The notes beneath the pieces are model-generated. The model ran no database searches and was not told the DNA's origin. It was given only the letters and a program-made list of their open reading frames with translations. This document shows, one piece after another, positions 7,169-16,322 of a stretch of DNA of 21,701 nucleotides. This DNA is from Chara braunii (lineage: Eukaryota > Streptophyta > Charophyceae > Charales > Characeae): positions 2,216,417 to 2,238,117 of the forward strand of contig BFEA01000007.1 in NCBI GenBank assembly GCA_003427395.1, given 5' to 3'. Numbering within the stretch: the stretch's first letter is position 1; every line of letters begins with the position of its first letter. A program made the translations under genes and the position numbers.

Positions 7169-7531
7169 GAAGTCAAGTGCGGAGAGGATGGGCCGTCCTA
7201 CACCGTAGAGATCCCAGCACACCTCCACACCTACCCCGTATTTCATGCGTCAAAACTGTTGCCGTGAGTCACAAGCCAACAGTTTCCCTCAAGAAGATCC
7301 ATGATCCCTCCGGATATGGATGGGAGATATGACATTGAGGGCATTGTAGCTGAGGATGTATTCAGAACAGGAGGTAGAGGTCGTCCACAGAAACAGTACA
7401 AGGTCCGATTCACATATCAGGAACCGGAAGACGACTGCTGGTTCACAAGAACTGAACTTCTAGAAACCGCTCCCGACGTAGTTAGGGCCTCTGAGAGAGA
7501 CAAGAAAGGCAAAGGTCCGGCCTTGAACTAA
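7169..7531 (+). pseudogene. Chromodomain-like C-terminal tail of element A
   Basis: After YTVEIPAHLHTYPVFHASKL (frame near 7200) the frame at 7301 reads RYDIEGIVAEDVF, QYKVRFTYQEPEDDCWFTR and TELLETAPDVV, ending at 7531. Its layout resembles a chromodomain: a beta strand with aromatic residues, a Lys-Val-Arg-Phe strand, an acidic turn and an aromatic Trp. It departs from the canonical WxGY...TWEP pattern (compare element B). In chromoviruses this domain directs integration to histone-marked chromatin. A stop near 7266 separates it from integrase. Confidence 0.6.
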
Positions 7532-7697
7532 GACATTCTCGGAGGACCTCGAATTTAGGCCGGCGGGAGTGAAACGGATTCCACCTTTGCAGTAGCCAAT
7601 GCAGATCCCAGGGCTCCATCCCTAGTCCTTACCCTACCTGTGTACAGTATCTGTGTCGACCCCAGGAGTTGAACCCACGACCTGTGTCTTTCCCCAC

Positions 7698-7742
7698 AGT
7701 TGGTAGGTTGTCGTAGGTCTGTAGGTTATAGGGGTTCGATCC
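7698..7742 (+). promoter_or_regulatory. tRNA-like A/B-box pair
   Basis: AGTTGGTAG (7698-7706) resembles a tRNA A-box/D-loop core, and GGTTCGATCC (7733-7742) resembles a pol III B-box, about 35 bp apart as in a tRNA. No acceptor or anticodon stem could be built. On the other strand GGTTCAACTCC, near 7668-7678, also matches a B-box. This may be a tRNA-derived SINE relic or coincidence. Confidence 0.25.
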
Positions 7743-7801
7743 TGTAGACCTGTCGGATAGGAGTCTTAGTGAGTTCTAGAAGTCGTAGCTGTAGCTCCTC
7801 C

Positions 7802-7860
7802 GAAGGGTCAAGGTCGTAGCTGCTACAGTCCTGAAGGGTCAAGGTCGTAGCTGCTACAGT
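7802..7860 (+). repeat. 31-bp-period tandem repeat
   Basis: A 28-bp unit beginning GAAGGGTCAAGGTCGTAGCT is present at 7802-7829 and 7833-7860, identical by eye. A degenerate third copy follows (about 7864-7880). It lies in the candidate U3 region and could be a duplicated promoter element. Confidence 0.9.
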
Positions 7861-8077
7861 ACCGAAAGGCCAAGTCCACGGTCTTCCGGAAGGTCTGGAA
7901 GTTGCCTTTTGGGCACTGCCCACAGTAGACCGAGGCAAGTGGGCAAGTGGCGAAGTCCACCGGTGCTGAGTCAGCGGTACCCAGTCCCAGTCAGTCTCAG
8001 TCCAGTCAAAGCAAGTACCGTGTGGGACTGTGTGCACCAGGGGCATGGGAAAGGGGCAGACCAACGAGCTACAGAAG

Positions 8078-8084
8078 TATAAAT
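8078..8084 (+). promoter_or_regulatory. TATA box (TATAAAT) in candidate LTR
   Basis: TATAAATCAAG is the best TATA-like motif downstream of element A, set in otherwise GC-balanced DNA. If it is the LTR promoter, transcription would start about 30 bp downstream near 8110. Confidence 0.4.
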
Positions 8085-8110
8085 CAAGAGGCAGCGCCCA
8101 GCCATTCATT

Positions 8111-9091
8111 CATTCCTGTGTAAGCCATGCGGAAGCGCTGCCACAATGACTTGTGCGAGGTGGTCTGCGGTATGCCCGAAGACAAAGTGGGCGAGAAGGA
8201 GAGCTTAGCCATAGCAGTAGAGGTAGCGGCCATAGCTCTGAACTCCAGACAAAGACGAAGTGGGCGAGAAGACTTGTATCTGAACTGTGTTCTTGGTTTC
8301 CATATCTCTGAGTTTTGAGTGGGCGCTTGTCGCCAGTTTGCTGCGCTACCTGTTTACATGCATGTTGAGTGCGAAAGAAGCGAGGTTGATTGCAGTAGCC
8401 AAAGCACCTGAGTGAAGGAAAAACCAGTCGGGGCAGGAGGAAGATGAAGAAAAAACACAAAAAAGAAACAAATCAAAAGAAGTAATTCATCAGAGTCAGG
8501 AATGACACCTCGGAGGGTCGAAATTCACTTATAGACATCATGCTGGGATCGATAGTTCAAATGCAACTCACACTCGGTAGATGTAATTGATACATACAAT
8601 CATGGCTGCTATACAGTTTGTACACGAAATTCGTCATCACACTTGCCGTACAGATTCAAGCAGCAGAACAAATCAACGATAGAGCGACAGTCCATGTACA
8701 GAATTTACAGTGCAGGAGAACACAGAAGATTCATGACACAGGCACACAAGGACGGACCACACGCAGGAGACCCGCTCCCCATACCCAAGCAAGCTACACC
8801 CCAGCTTGCTAACGGCTCCTTTAGGCATCTAGTCTACTCGCAATAATCTCTTCTCGCAGTCACGTATCTGCTTTCAGTTAGCCTCTAGACAGCGAAATGG
8901 GAGAGGGGGGAGGCATGGGTTGGACAGCCCCCAATCTTCTGTTCACGGTCTTGTCACAATGGCAGACCAAAGATTGGGGTCAAGGTGCAGACACACTCAC
9001 TCACACACGCACATATATGCTGTCAGGAGAAGGCCACCTCATAAGAGGCGCATGGACACAGCAGAAGCTGGAGTGCTTCTGGAGTTTCTGG
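8111..9091. other. No recognisable gene
   Basis: Several short open frames exist on both strands (for example 8127-8318 +, 8618-8846 +), but none shows a known domain. The phrase AAGTGGGCGAGAAG occurs twice (near 8186 and 8258), a small local duplication. The stretch may be the R/U5 part of the element A LTR followed by host intergenic DNA. Confidence 0.4.
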
Positions 9092-9863
9092 TCAGGACGA
9101 TGCTATACTGGCCCCGCTCCTCCAGCTCTGACCCTGCCCCCATTCATCACCACCCGCTGTGCAGCATGTTTCTGTTTCATGCGGCGAGCACTTCCAGCTG
9201 TCACTCTCACTGACTGGCACATCCACAGGGCAGATGCCACCTGGCAGTCTGTCAGCAGCCATCACAGTGTCCCCAGCCATATCAACACCACCTGGCGTTC
9301 CGCCAACTCCACGCTGCCTCAGAAGCCCATTCTTCATTGCTGTGTATTCCAGCAATTCTTCTAGAGCATCCGCCGTGAACTGCAACGCGCGTGCCCTTCG
9401 GAAGGAAGTGCTGCTCCCAATTCCAAACCCCCGATGACCTGCATCTATCTCAGTAGCACTCTTCTGCGAGGTACCACCTCCACCACCAACGATTGCTGGC
9501 CTTGAAGGAGGTCTTCCTGGCGAAACGATTGGTGACGCTGCAACCCCACTATTCGACTCCAAACCTGGGCCAGCCCCTGCGGAATGCCTGGGCGACCTGC
9601 TTCCCGAGCAACTGGGGACAGAGCCAGTCAAGCATTCCCCCGTCGCCTGCCGCCCCGATGGACGCAGTGGAGTTGCCCCTTTCAGCATTTTGATCAGGGC
9701 GCCAACAGCTGCATCTGTCGAGCGCCCATTCCAAGGAGCATTGCCACCCCCTGCAGGACCACCACCAGCACGATCTCCATTTCCTGCAGGCGAAGGAGTT
9801 GCAGCACTTGGCACATCAGCATGCCATCCACCTTGATTACCCCACGCATTGGGGCTCCAGCAC
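9092..9863 (-). CDS. Hypothetical host exon, Gly/Ser/Pro-rich
   Basis: This minus-strand frame stays open from a splice-acceptor-like TGTGTCTTAG (intron end at 9864) down to a stop at 9092, about 256 codons. The first half is Gly/Ala/Pro-rich and probably disordered. The middle has a likely amphipathic helix (LQFTADALEELLEYTAMKNG). The last third includes several Cys residues. I do not recognise the family. If real, it is a 3'-terminal coding exon of a gene extending to higher coordinates, where the LTR at 10018-10728 lies. A shorter + strand frame (8897-9364) overlaps it. Length and the acceptor favour the minus strand, but GC-rich DNA makes long chance frames likely. Confidence 0.35.
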
Positions 9864-10017
9864 CTAAGACACAGGCAAGCGGAAAATGCATGTCAATGCA
9901 ACAATGAAATCCAGTCAATCCTTACAGAGAAAAAACACCTTCGTTAAGCAAACAGGCATCCTGCCACTCAGTCACAAGGGAGAGTGATGTATACAAATTC
10001 TTCAAGGCCAACTACCT

Positions 10018-10728
10018 TGCACAGTCCCACACATTTCAGTTTCAAGTTTGAACATTGGATATGATTAGCCGACAATGGAGACAGAACAGAGGTGGTACTT
10101 CATACAACACAAATCATAAAACCACATTTAACAAATAGAAACCAAGGCGGCACAATCCTGGCCGTGGTATCCAAAATGTAATGTGACCGTACCCTTAAAC
10201 CATCGAACCCCAAAAAAGTGCATTCTGCCAAGCCTAATGTAACAAGGCGGAGACAGGGCAGCGAGGCTGGGAGAGGGAGGGAGAGTGAGAGCACACACAC
10301 ACACCCACTCAACTCGATGCAGACTCGACACCACTCGACGGACGCAGACACAAAGTGGCAAAGTTGCAAAGTCGCAGTCTTGGATTCCTGAACACAATGT
10401 CAAAGTACAGTCACACGGAACACAAGCAATCCCGTATGGGGCTTGAGTCCGGTCTTAAGTACCGGACTCAAGTTCAGTCCCGAGGGCAGAAGTGCAAATT
10501 GCCTCAGGGCTGAGCTGAAAATCGAAGGTCTGAGTCTGGGCGCCAGAATGCCGGATGGTGCCAAGTATCAAAATCCGAAAGTGCCCAAAAGAGGAATTTG
10601 AGAACGGGCGCCAACTGCAGAGGGCGCCAACAGTCAGGAGTCTGAGAACAGAGACCCAAAAATGAAATTGCAGCCTGGCCGGTGCTAACCCACGGACCAG
10701 GGATCGAGCCCTGGCTGAGTCCGTAACA
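10018..10728 (-). repeat. LTR candidate (3' LTR of element B)
   Basis: On the minus strand a polypurine tract (10729-10745) is followed immediately by TGTTACGG, a typical LTR start. The sequence continues with a dyad-rich head (10702-10730), a 12-bp hairpin (10442-10472) and a GT-rich section. A plausible CA end lies at 10018, giving about 711 bp, with TACCT beside it as a possible 5-bp target site. It lies about 1.1 kb downstream of the element B stop codon in the correct orientation. The matching 5' LTR was not found upstream of element B, so the exact end is uncertain. Confidence 0.5.
10442..10472. repeat. Perfect 12-bp-arm hairpin
   Basis: The arm CTTGAGTCCGGT at 10442-10453 is perfectly complementary to ACCGGACTCAAG at 10461-10472 around a 7-nt loop, CTTAAGT. 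It lies inside the LTR candidate. A role such as an RNA structure in the element leader is possible but unproven. Confidence 0.95.
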
Positions 10729-10745
10729 CTATCCCCTCCCTCTGG
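10729..10745 (-). other. Polypurine tract
   Basis: The minus strand reads CCAGAGGGAGGGGATAG immediately before TGTTACGG. In LTR retrotransposons such a tract primes plus-strand DNA synthesis right next to the 3' LTR, which is the position seen here. Confidence 0.6.
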
Positions 10746-10837
10746 AAGGCAATGTCCCTGCCAAAGACCTGATGAACAACCGTGAAGGACGGGACAGGGC
10801 CGATCACTGGTCAGAAAAGGAAAGGGGGAGTATGCAA

Positions 10838-11150
10838 GTAACAGGGTAATCTTACTGATGTTCTACAAGTGTGAAGGTATCAATGTTCCGGTAACAGGGT
10901 AGTTGAGGTGTTACAAGGTTGAAGTAAAACAGGTAACAGGGCAATACTATTGATGCTCAAGTAACAGGGTAATCCTATTGAGGTTCTACAAGGTTGAGGG
11001 TAACAATGTTCAGGTAACAGGGTAGTCCCATTGAAGTTCTACAAGGTTGAGGGTAGCAATGTTCAAGTAACTGGGTGATCCTATTGAGGTTCTACAAGTA
11101 ACAGGGCAGTTCTATTGATGATCTACAAGGTCATAGGTTGTCAGGTTTGA
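10838..11150. repeat. 53-bp-period degenerate tandem repeat (GTAACAGGG)
   Basis: GTAACAGGG or a one-base variant starts at 10838, 10891, 10933, 10961, 11014, 11067 and 11098. Four intervals are close to 53 bp and the others are shortened (28, 31 and 42). Each unit also carries CTATTGAGGTTCTACAAG and CAATGTTC. A 16-A run follows at 11152-11167. The array lies between the element B stop codon and the LTR candidate. Confidence 0.9.
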
Positions 11151-11169
11151 GAAAAAAAAAAAAAAAAGT

Positions 11170-11806
11170 TCGTTCAATGCTCAAGGGCTGGGGTGTCTGA
11201 GGAATCTGGGGAGAACAAAGTCTCAGGTCTGTAACAAAGTGTCAAAATGCGAAAAATGTCTTGAGGAAGGTCTTCGGAGGTCTTGATGAGATCCAGGATA
11301 GGTGAGAGAACCGGTCTTCAGCGGCTGCAACAGGTAGTTGTCGAACGTCCAAGCTGCGGGAAAGCGAAGTAGGAGTACAAGTGTCCAAAGTCCAAGTGCT
11401 GCAGTGTGTCCGTTCATGAACTGCAAGGAGGTCTGATCTGGTAGCAAGGAAATCGCAGACTGATGCAAAGGTCCAGATCACATGTCGCTGCTCCAGTAAG
11501 TCCGCGAGTCCAGATACCAGCCAAGGAAACGGCAAACCAGCTGCGTTATCTTCATGATCATGAGGCAGCAGGCCATCGTCCTCGTGCGCTTGCCATTAGA
11601 TCCTTTATTGCCGGCGTCACGCAGGTCCACAACCATTGGTCAAGAGAGACAGAGAGTGTGGGAGGGGACAGATGAGAAGGACTTAGGCTGAGGCACGGGC
11701 GGATCAGACAGCGAGAGATCAAGATCAAGGGTGGGGGTTAGGCTGGGTTCAGGGGTGGTGTGTGTAGAGTAGGTATGTACAGGTCGAGGCATAGACAAGT
11801 AGATAG
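11170..11806 (-). other. 3' untranslated region of element B
   Basis: No domain is recognisable in the frames here (for example 11242-11535). On the minus strand an AATAAA motif lies at 11604-11609, about 200 bp after the polyprotein stop. It could serve as a poly(A) signal. The stretch just after the stop is C/T-rich on the coding strand. Confidence 0.45.
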
Positions 11807-12595
11807 CTATGAGACAGGGTGGGTAAGATCATAGGCACGACCGAGTTTCATGGTGTTCTTTAGATTTGCAAGGGGTTCCCATGTTGATTCTTCGTCTGGG
11901 TATCCTGTCCATTTTACTTTGTATTCTGTGATAGGCCCGGGGTGGTCAGATACTTGAGTTGTTCTACGGCCGTTGATCGACTCCACAGAAAATTCAGGAC
12001 CGGTGGGGAGCATGATAGGTGCTAGAAGAGGATGAGGGTGATCCGAGAACTGAGGAGGTGATTCGTGAAATTCTTTCAAGTATTCTACATGGAAGACAAG
12101 ACGGACGCAGTTCATGTCAGGAGGGAGTTGGAGCTCGTAATTTACAGCGGATGTTTTTTCAATGATGGGGAATGGACCAAGCCACTTGTTCGAGAGTTCC
12201 TTGGACAAGCCTTGTTCGGAATCAAAGCGTTTGGCGGAGAGCCAGACTTTGTCCCCAACATGGAAAGTGACGTCAAGGCGATATTTGTTCGTTTGCTTGG
12301 CTTGTTGTTCCTGAGTTCGTTGAATAGATTCAGTGTCTTCTCTTAGGAGGCGGTTCATTGTGGCAACCCGTTCATTGAGAGAGGGACAGGGAGTAGATGG
12401 GTGGGGCTGCGAGGGGAGCAAGAAGTACGAGGGCAGGCGAGGATGGTAGCCAAGGTCGAGGTAGAAAGGAGACATGCCAGTGGAGGGGCAGACAGTGTTG
12501 TTGAAGGCGATCTCGGTAGCGGAGAGGAGCTGGTCCCAGTCGTGCTGATGGGGATGACAATACTTCCGGAGGATGCGCTGGAGAGTATCATTCAT
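11807..12595 (-). pseudogene. Integrase C-terminus and chromodomain of element B
   Basis: This is the longest intact frame of element B (262 codons). It starts just after the integrase catalytic Glu with MNDTLQRILRKYCHPHQHDW and runs through AFNNTVCPSTGMSPF, KVWLSAKRF and KWLGPFPIIEKTS (the GPY/F-type integrase tail). It ends in a clear chromodomain: FSVESINGRR, ITEYKVKWTGYPDEESTWEP and LANLKNT. The three aromatic cage positions look retained or nearly so (F, W, W region). Chromodomains bind methylated histone tails and steer chromovirus integration. The frame is offset from the integrase core because of the 38-bp triplication. Confidence 0.95.
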
Positions 12596-12675
12596 ATTTA
12601 CTTCCGGAGGATGCGCTGGAGAGTATCATTGATCTTTACTTCCGGAGGATGCGCTGGAGAGTATCGTTCATCTTC
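12562..12675 (-). repeat. 38-bp unit repeated three times inside integrase
   Basis: On the + strand the unit starting ACTTCCGGAGGATGCGCTGG begins at 12562, 12600 and 12638, nearly identical each time. The minus strand of each copy encodes the MNDTLQRILRK segment. Two extra copies add 76 bp, which shifts the reading frame by one. This explains why the integrase core and its C-terminus lie in different frames. Confidence 0.97.
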
Positions 12676-13391
12676 TCTGTCTGGCCATCAGTCTGGGGGT
12701 GAAAGGCAGGGCTGTACTTGAGGGTGGTCCCATATTCCTTGAAGAGATTTCTCCATAACTGTGAGAGGAATCGGGAGTCACGATCGCTGATGATGTTTTC
12801 TGGGAGACCATGATGACAGGTGACGTGGTCGAAGAAGAGTTTGGCGATGTCCTTGGCTCTGCAGGTGGTGGTGCAAGGGATAAAATGGGCACGCTTGGTA
12901 ATGTGGCAGACAACGACATAGATGCAATCCTGACCATGGTCGGTCATGGGGAGACCACAGACGGTGTCCATGGAGACAGATTGCCAGCGGCGGGTGGGTA
13001 TGGCGAGAGACTGGAGTTTGCCAGCCTTAGCTTGGTTGGAGGGATTGACGGCTTGGCAAGTAGGGCAAGAACGGATGTGGGCTTTGACATCGACAAGAAA
13101 CGAGGGCCAGTAGAGGTAACGGGATATATTGTCAAAGATGTTCTGAAAACCGAGGTGTCTGATAGTCTTGGCCTCGAGGTGTTCGACCAAGAACTGCGTA
13201 CGGAGACCACGGACGGAAGGGATGCAAAGGGGGCGAGTTCCTTTGGTATCCATGTAAAGGAGATTGTCGATGAGGGAATAGTCAAGGACAGTGGCAAGGT
13301 TGCGGAGTTTGGTGTAGGTAGGGGGCGAAGTCGGGGCAGGAGGTGTAGCCATGGATGAAACGATGTTGGAGAGATTGGGAAAGGTTGACAT
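12636..13391 (-). pseudogene. Integrase zinc finger and catalytic core of element B
   Basis: The frame carries the H2C2 finger (HLEAKTIRHLGF, then CPTCQAVN) and the DDE core: SMDTVCGLP (Asp), ISDRDSRF (Asp) and HPQTDGQTEKMN (Glu). Upstream is LIDNLLYMDTKGTRPLCIP, the usual lead-in after RNase H. The first ~30 codons follow a frame change from RNase H near 13385. Catalytic residues are intact, but translation would terminate in the duplicated 38-bp units right after the Glu helix. Confidence 0.95.
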
Positions 13392-13913
13392 GCATCATGG
13401 CAGCGAAGACTTTCTCCAGGGGCTTGTAATCGGGTCGGCGAGAGAGGGCATCGGCAAGACGATTGGTCTTACCAGGAGTATGGCAGATGGTGAAGGTAAA
13501 CTGGGCAAGAAAGTCCAGACAGCGGACCTGGCGAGGGGTGACATCCTTTTTGGTGACGATACTGGAGACGACGGTGTTGTCCGTGCGAATGGTAAAGTAC
13601 TGGCTATCGAGGTAAGGGCGCCAGACTTTAAGGGCATAATGACAACGAGGAGTTCCTTCTCATTGGAGGGATAGTTCATCTCAACAGCCATGAGCTTCTT
13701 ACTCGCGAATGCGATAGGGTACTCGTCGGAAGGTGCTTCGGATTGTGTGGGGGAATCTTTGATAATGGGGGGGGTGCGAGGGAATTGTTGGGATAGAACA
13801 ACGCCAAGGGCAAAGTCTGAAGCGTCGATGGTGACGTGTAAGTGGCGAGACGGGTCGACGATCTTGAGAACAGGGGTCATAGTGACGAGGCGTTTGAGCG
13901 GCGTTCGGTCCAT
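13392..13913 (-). pseudogene. RNase H of element B
   Basis: TIDASDFALGVVLSQ (first Asp near 13825) and MNYPSNEKELLVVI (catalytic Glu) lie in the frame ending at 13395. A single-base indel near 13650 moves the rest, YFTIRTDNTVVSSI (third acidic residue) and LADALSRRPDY, into another frame ending near 13390. The order and spacing match Ty3/gypsy RNase H. The overlapping + strand frames are shadows. Confidence 0.92.
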
Positions 13914-14780
13914 GTGAAGGACTCAGTGGCGCGGGTCAGCTTATGGAATGGATAGGAGGTGTCGGATAAGTTTTGGATGAAGGGGCGGTAGTAGTTAGCG
14001 AGTCCAATGACTGACCGAAGTTGGAGCAAGGTGGTGGGAGGTGGGAAATCGACGAGAGTGGCAACCTTCGAGGGGTCCATGCGGATACCGTCAATAGAGA
14101 CGATGTAGCCAAGGTAGTCCACGCTCGAGGCAGCAAAAGTGCATTTGCTAAGCTTAGCGTAGAACCTTTGCTCGTAGAGGATGGAAAGTACCTTCTCAAT
14201 GTGCTGAAGGTGGGACTGAAGACAAGGATGTCATCGAGGTAGATCACAACACAGACTTCGAGCAAATCGCGGAAGATGTGGCTCATGGTAGACTTGAAAG
14301 GTCGCTCGGGCATTTGTGAGGCCGAAAGGCATCACTACTCGTAATACGTGAAGCGAGAGCGAAAGGCGGTCTTATGGGTATCTTCCTCGCGAATACGGGT
14401 CTGGTGAAAGCCACTACGAAGGTCAATCTTGGTGAAGTATTTGGCTCCAAGGAGGCGATCAAGAAGTTCAAATATCCAGGGGAGTAGATTCTTGATTGTG
14501 ATCCGGTTCAAGGCGCGGTAGTCTGTGTACAAGCGAAGCTCCGAGGTGCCACCGCTTTTTACGAAGAGGCAGCTGGTTCCGGAGGGGGATGAGCTAGGCT
14601 TAATGAATCCTTTTTCAAGGAGTTCATTGACTTGGCGCTTCGTCTCTTCGGCCTCGGGGATGGAGAGTTGGTACGGCGGCAAGGAGGGGAATGGGCAGGT
14701 TCGAGATCGATGGTGTGAGATACACCACGATGGGGTGGCAAGCCGGTAGGCAAGGACTTGGGGAAGACGTCCTTCAATTC
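13877..14780 (-). pseudogene. Reverse transcriptase of element B
   Basis: From high to low coordinates: PYQLSIPEAEETKRQ, FIKPSSSPSGTSCLFV, LYTDYRALNRITIKN and YFTKIDLRSGFHQ (first Asp) end in a stop near 14335. VMPFGLTNARATFQ then reads in a different frame. The original frame returns for FRDLLEVCVVIYLDDILVFS, with YLDD near 14240. A further shift near 14225 leads to VDYLGYIVSIDGIRMDPSKV and VIGLANYYRPFIQNL, the connection region. All three catalytic Asp are encoded. The two compensating indels around the VMPFGLTN motif leave only a short garbled interval. Confidence 0.93.
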
Positions 14781-14841
14781 TAAGAGGAGAGAGGTGATGC
14801 GAGGGCCGGATGGGGGGCTTGGTCGGGTTTGTCCGTTGGAA

Positions 14842-15579
14842 TCAAGTCTTCACGATGCTCACGGTCGATGACGAGGCCATAGTAGGTGGAGTCAAGGTGT
14901 TGGTGAGACATGTGGAGGAATTGGTGGGGGAGACGGGGGGTGGGGTGGTAAGGGGAAGAATGTAAGGGACGTTGAGGGTAGAGTTCAGAGTAGAAGAGAG
15001 GCGGACACAAGAGGGGTAGAAAGAGTAGGGCATGTAGCGATCAATCCAAATAGTTCCCAAGACGTCGTCGCACATGAGGTGCATGAGGTGCATGCGGAGG
15101 GAGCCAACAATCATGGTGACCTCGGGAACTGTGCGATCGACGATGACAACTGAGTCCTTGTCCCCTAAGCAAATGGTGATTGGGGAGTCGTAGTTGGTAG
15201 AGGGGAGACCAGCTTTGCGAACACATGCGTCGGTAATGAGGTTGTCGTTAGCCCCGCCATCTAGGAGGGCCCGTAACTTCATTGTCGATGCGTGGAGGGA
15301 GATGGATATGAACTTGAGCTGGAACTGGGCGGTTCCAGCACAAGCGGCGAAGATCATGTTGTTGAGGCGGCGCTGTTCGGTGCCTAGTCTAACAAGCCGG
15401 CCGTGCCACGCTTGTTCCTCAACAACATCGGAGAACGTGATGTGAGAGGGATTAGGGAGGAGGGTAAAGGAACACGTGCCAGTGATGAGCTCGATCGACG
15501 GAGTGAGAGACATCATCGGGACGGGGGCAGGCGGAGTAAACTGCGATGCCCGAGTGTCATCCAATGGGATATGTGTCAC
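14842..15579 (-). pseudogene. Aspartic protease region of element B
   Basis: A 245-codon frame contains a retropepsin-like core: LRALLDGGANDNLITDACVR near 15240-15275, then SPITICLGDKDSVVIVDRTV, and MCDDVLGTIWIDRYMP, equivalent to the second hydrophobic-Gly motif. The catalytic motif normally reads D-S/T-G-A. Here it reads D-G-G-A, so the Ser/Thr that hydrogen-bonds the active-site Asp is Gly. This may be decay or a family feature. The flanking sequence is Thr/Pro/Ser-rich linker. The fold assignment is fairly sure; activity is doubtful. Confidence 0.75.
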
Positions 15580-15639
15580 CGGAGGTGGGTGGCAGGCGGA
15601 TCGTCAATACCAGTAGAGGGGCCGGGTGACTAGTTGTCA

Positions 15640-16322
15640 ATGTCAAGGTGGGGTCGCGATGGGCAAGGGGACAGTGTTCATGTGTGGGAGGGTCCCGATG
15701 TCGCAGAGGGTGGGGTAGCGGATACGACGGGCAGAGGTCGCGTGGAGTGGGGGGCCTGTTGGGTGAACTGGCTAGCGTTGGGGCAGCCGGTTTGTTGGTG
15801 GCCCAACTGACGACACTGGAAACAGCCATGGTTGGTTCGGAGGTAGGCACGTTCCTCCGGGGTGAGCTTCGTTAAGCGAGGGGGCGAGGTGGAAGAAGAT
15901 GCGCGAGCCTGGCGGTTCCCACGCTCCATCATGAGGAGATGGATGGTGTTGACTTCTTCCTGGGTGAAAGATGGGGGCTCGGTAGAAGTGGACTCGGTGT
16001 CGAGGTCGGGTGTGGACAACTCATTTGACATCGTGGTGGTGAGGGTGTCGTCGGAAGCAATGTTGTGGAAGAAACGTGTTCGGGAAGGGACGAAGGGGAT
16101 TGCAGCCTTGTGAGTTGAGAGGAGACTGTCAATTTGGAGAATCCGAGAGAGACGATCGAGTACTATTGTGGTGGACTCATGGACGAGGACGACGGTGATT
16201 TCGCAGTTGGAGACCCGCTTGTGGCGGGAGATGAAAATGTCGTCCACGATCAGGTGGTGGGAATATGCTGTCGTAGTGAGCGAACATATTGGACATAGCA
16301 GTCGGTGCGGCCATTTTGGCAA
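15640..16322 (-). pseudogene. gag: Gag C-terminus with CCHC zinc knuckle, element B
   Basis: The frame has LTPEERAYLRTNHG followed by CFQCRQLGHQQTGC, a perfect CX2CX4HX4C zinc knuckle at about 15784-15825. This is the nucleocapsid motif that binds element RNA. Upstream are the end of capsid (HLIVDDIFISRHKRVSNCEI) and a Ser/Thr/Glu-rich linker. The frame joins the capsid region by a shift near 16270. Confidence 0.9.

Larger units (their letters stand above)
1085..7531 (+). mobile_element. Retroelement A: degenerate Ty3/gypsy retrotransposon with an organellar insertion
   Basis: Gag, protease, reverse transcriptase, RNase H, integrase and a chromodomain-like tail follow one another on the + strand. 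This is the Ty3/gypsy order, with integrase after RNase H. The polyprotein is split over all three frames with many stops, so the copy cannot make a functional protein. Gag is interrupted at about 1876 by 1.48 kb of mitochondrial-type DNA and resumes at about 3356. Further damage includes a +2 GA slippage near 1145, a +1 T in the T-run at 6503-6509, a +1 G near 5000 and three short duplications (5221-5296, 5546/5627, 7007-7168). The extent given is the coding remnant only. Flanks to about 66 on the left and about 8110 on the right probably belong to it. Confidence 0.9.
7570..8110 (+). repeat. Candidate 3' LTR start (U3) of element A
   Basis: A purine-rich GGCGGGAG at about 7562-7569 is followed by TGAAACGG. 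This resembles a polypurine tract and an LTR start (TG). About 500 bp downstream is a TATA box (8078-8084). The stretch between is GC-rich with short tandem repeats and no reading frame. The right end cannot be defined, and no matching 5' LTR was seen in the window, so this is a positional inference. Confidence 0.4.

Noticed and set aside
8020-8036. GTGTGGGACTGTG shared between 8020 (+) and the LTR candidate near 10020 (-)
   Set aside because: Only 13 bp match and the flanks do not extend. Not enough to call a shared LTR.
10838-11150. CRISPR-like array
   Set aside because: The units are degenerate along their full length with no unique spacers between constant repeats, and the context is eukaryotic retrotransposon DNA.
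12065-13358. Several + strand frames opposite element B integrase
   Set aside because: They are shadows of the minus-strand integrase and RNase H, which carry clear catalytic motifs.
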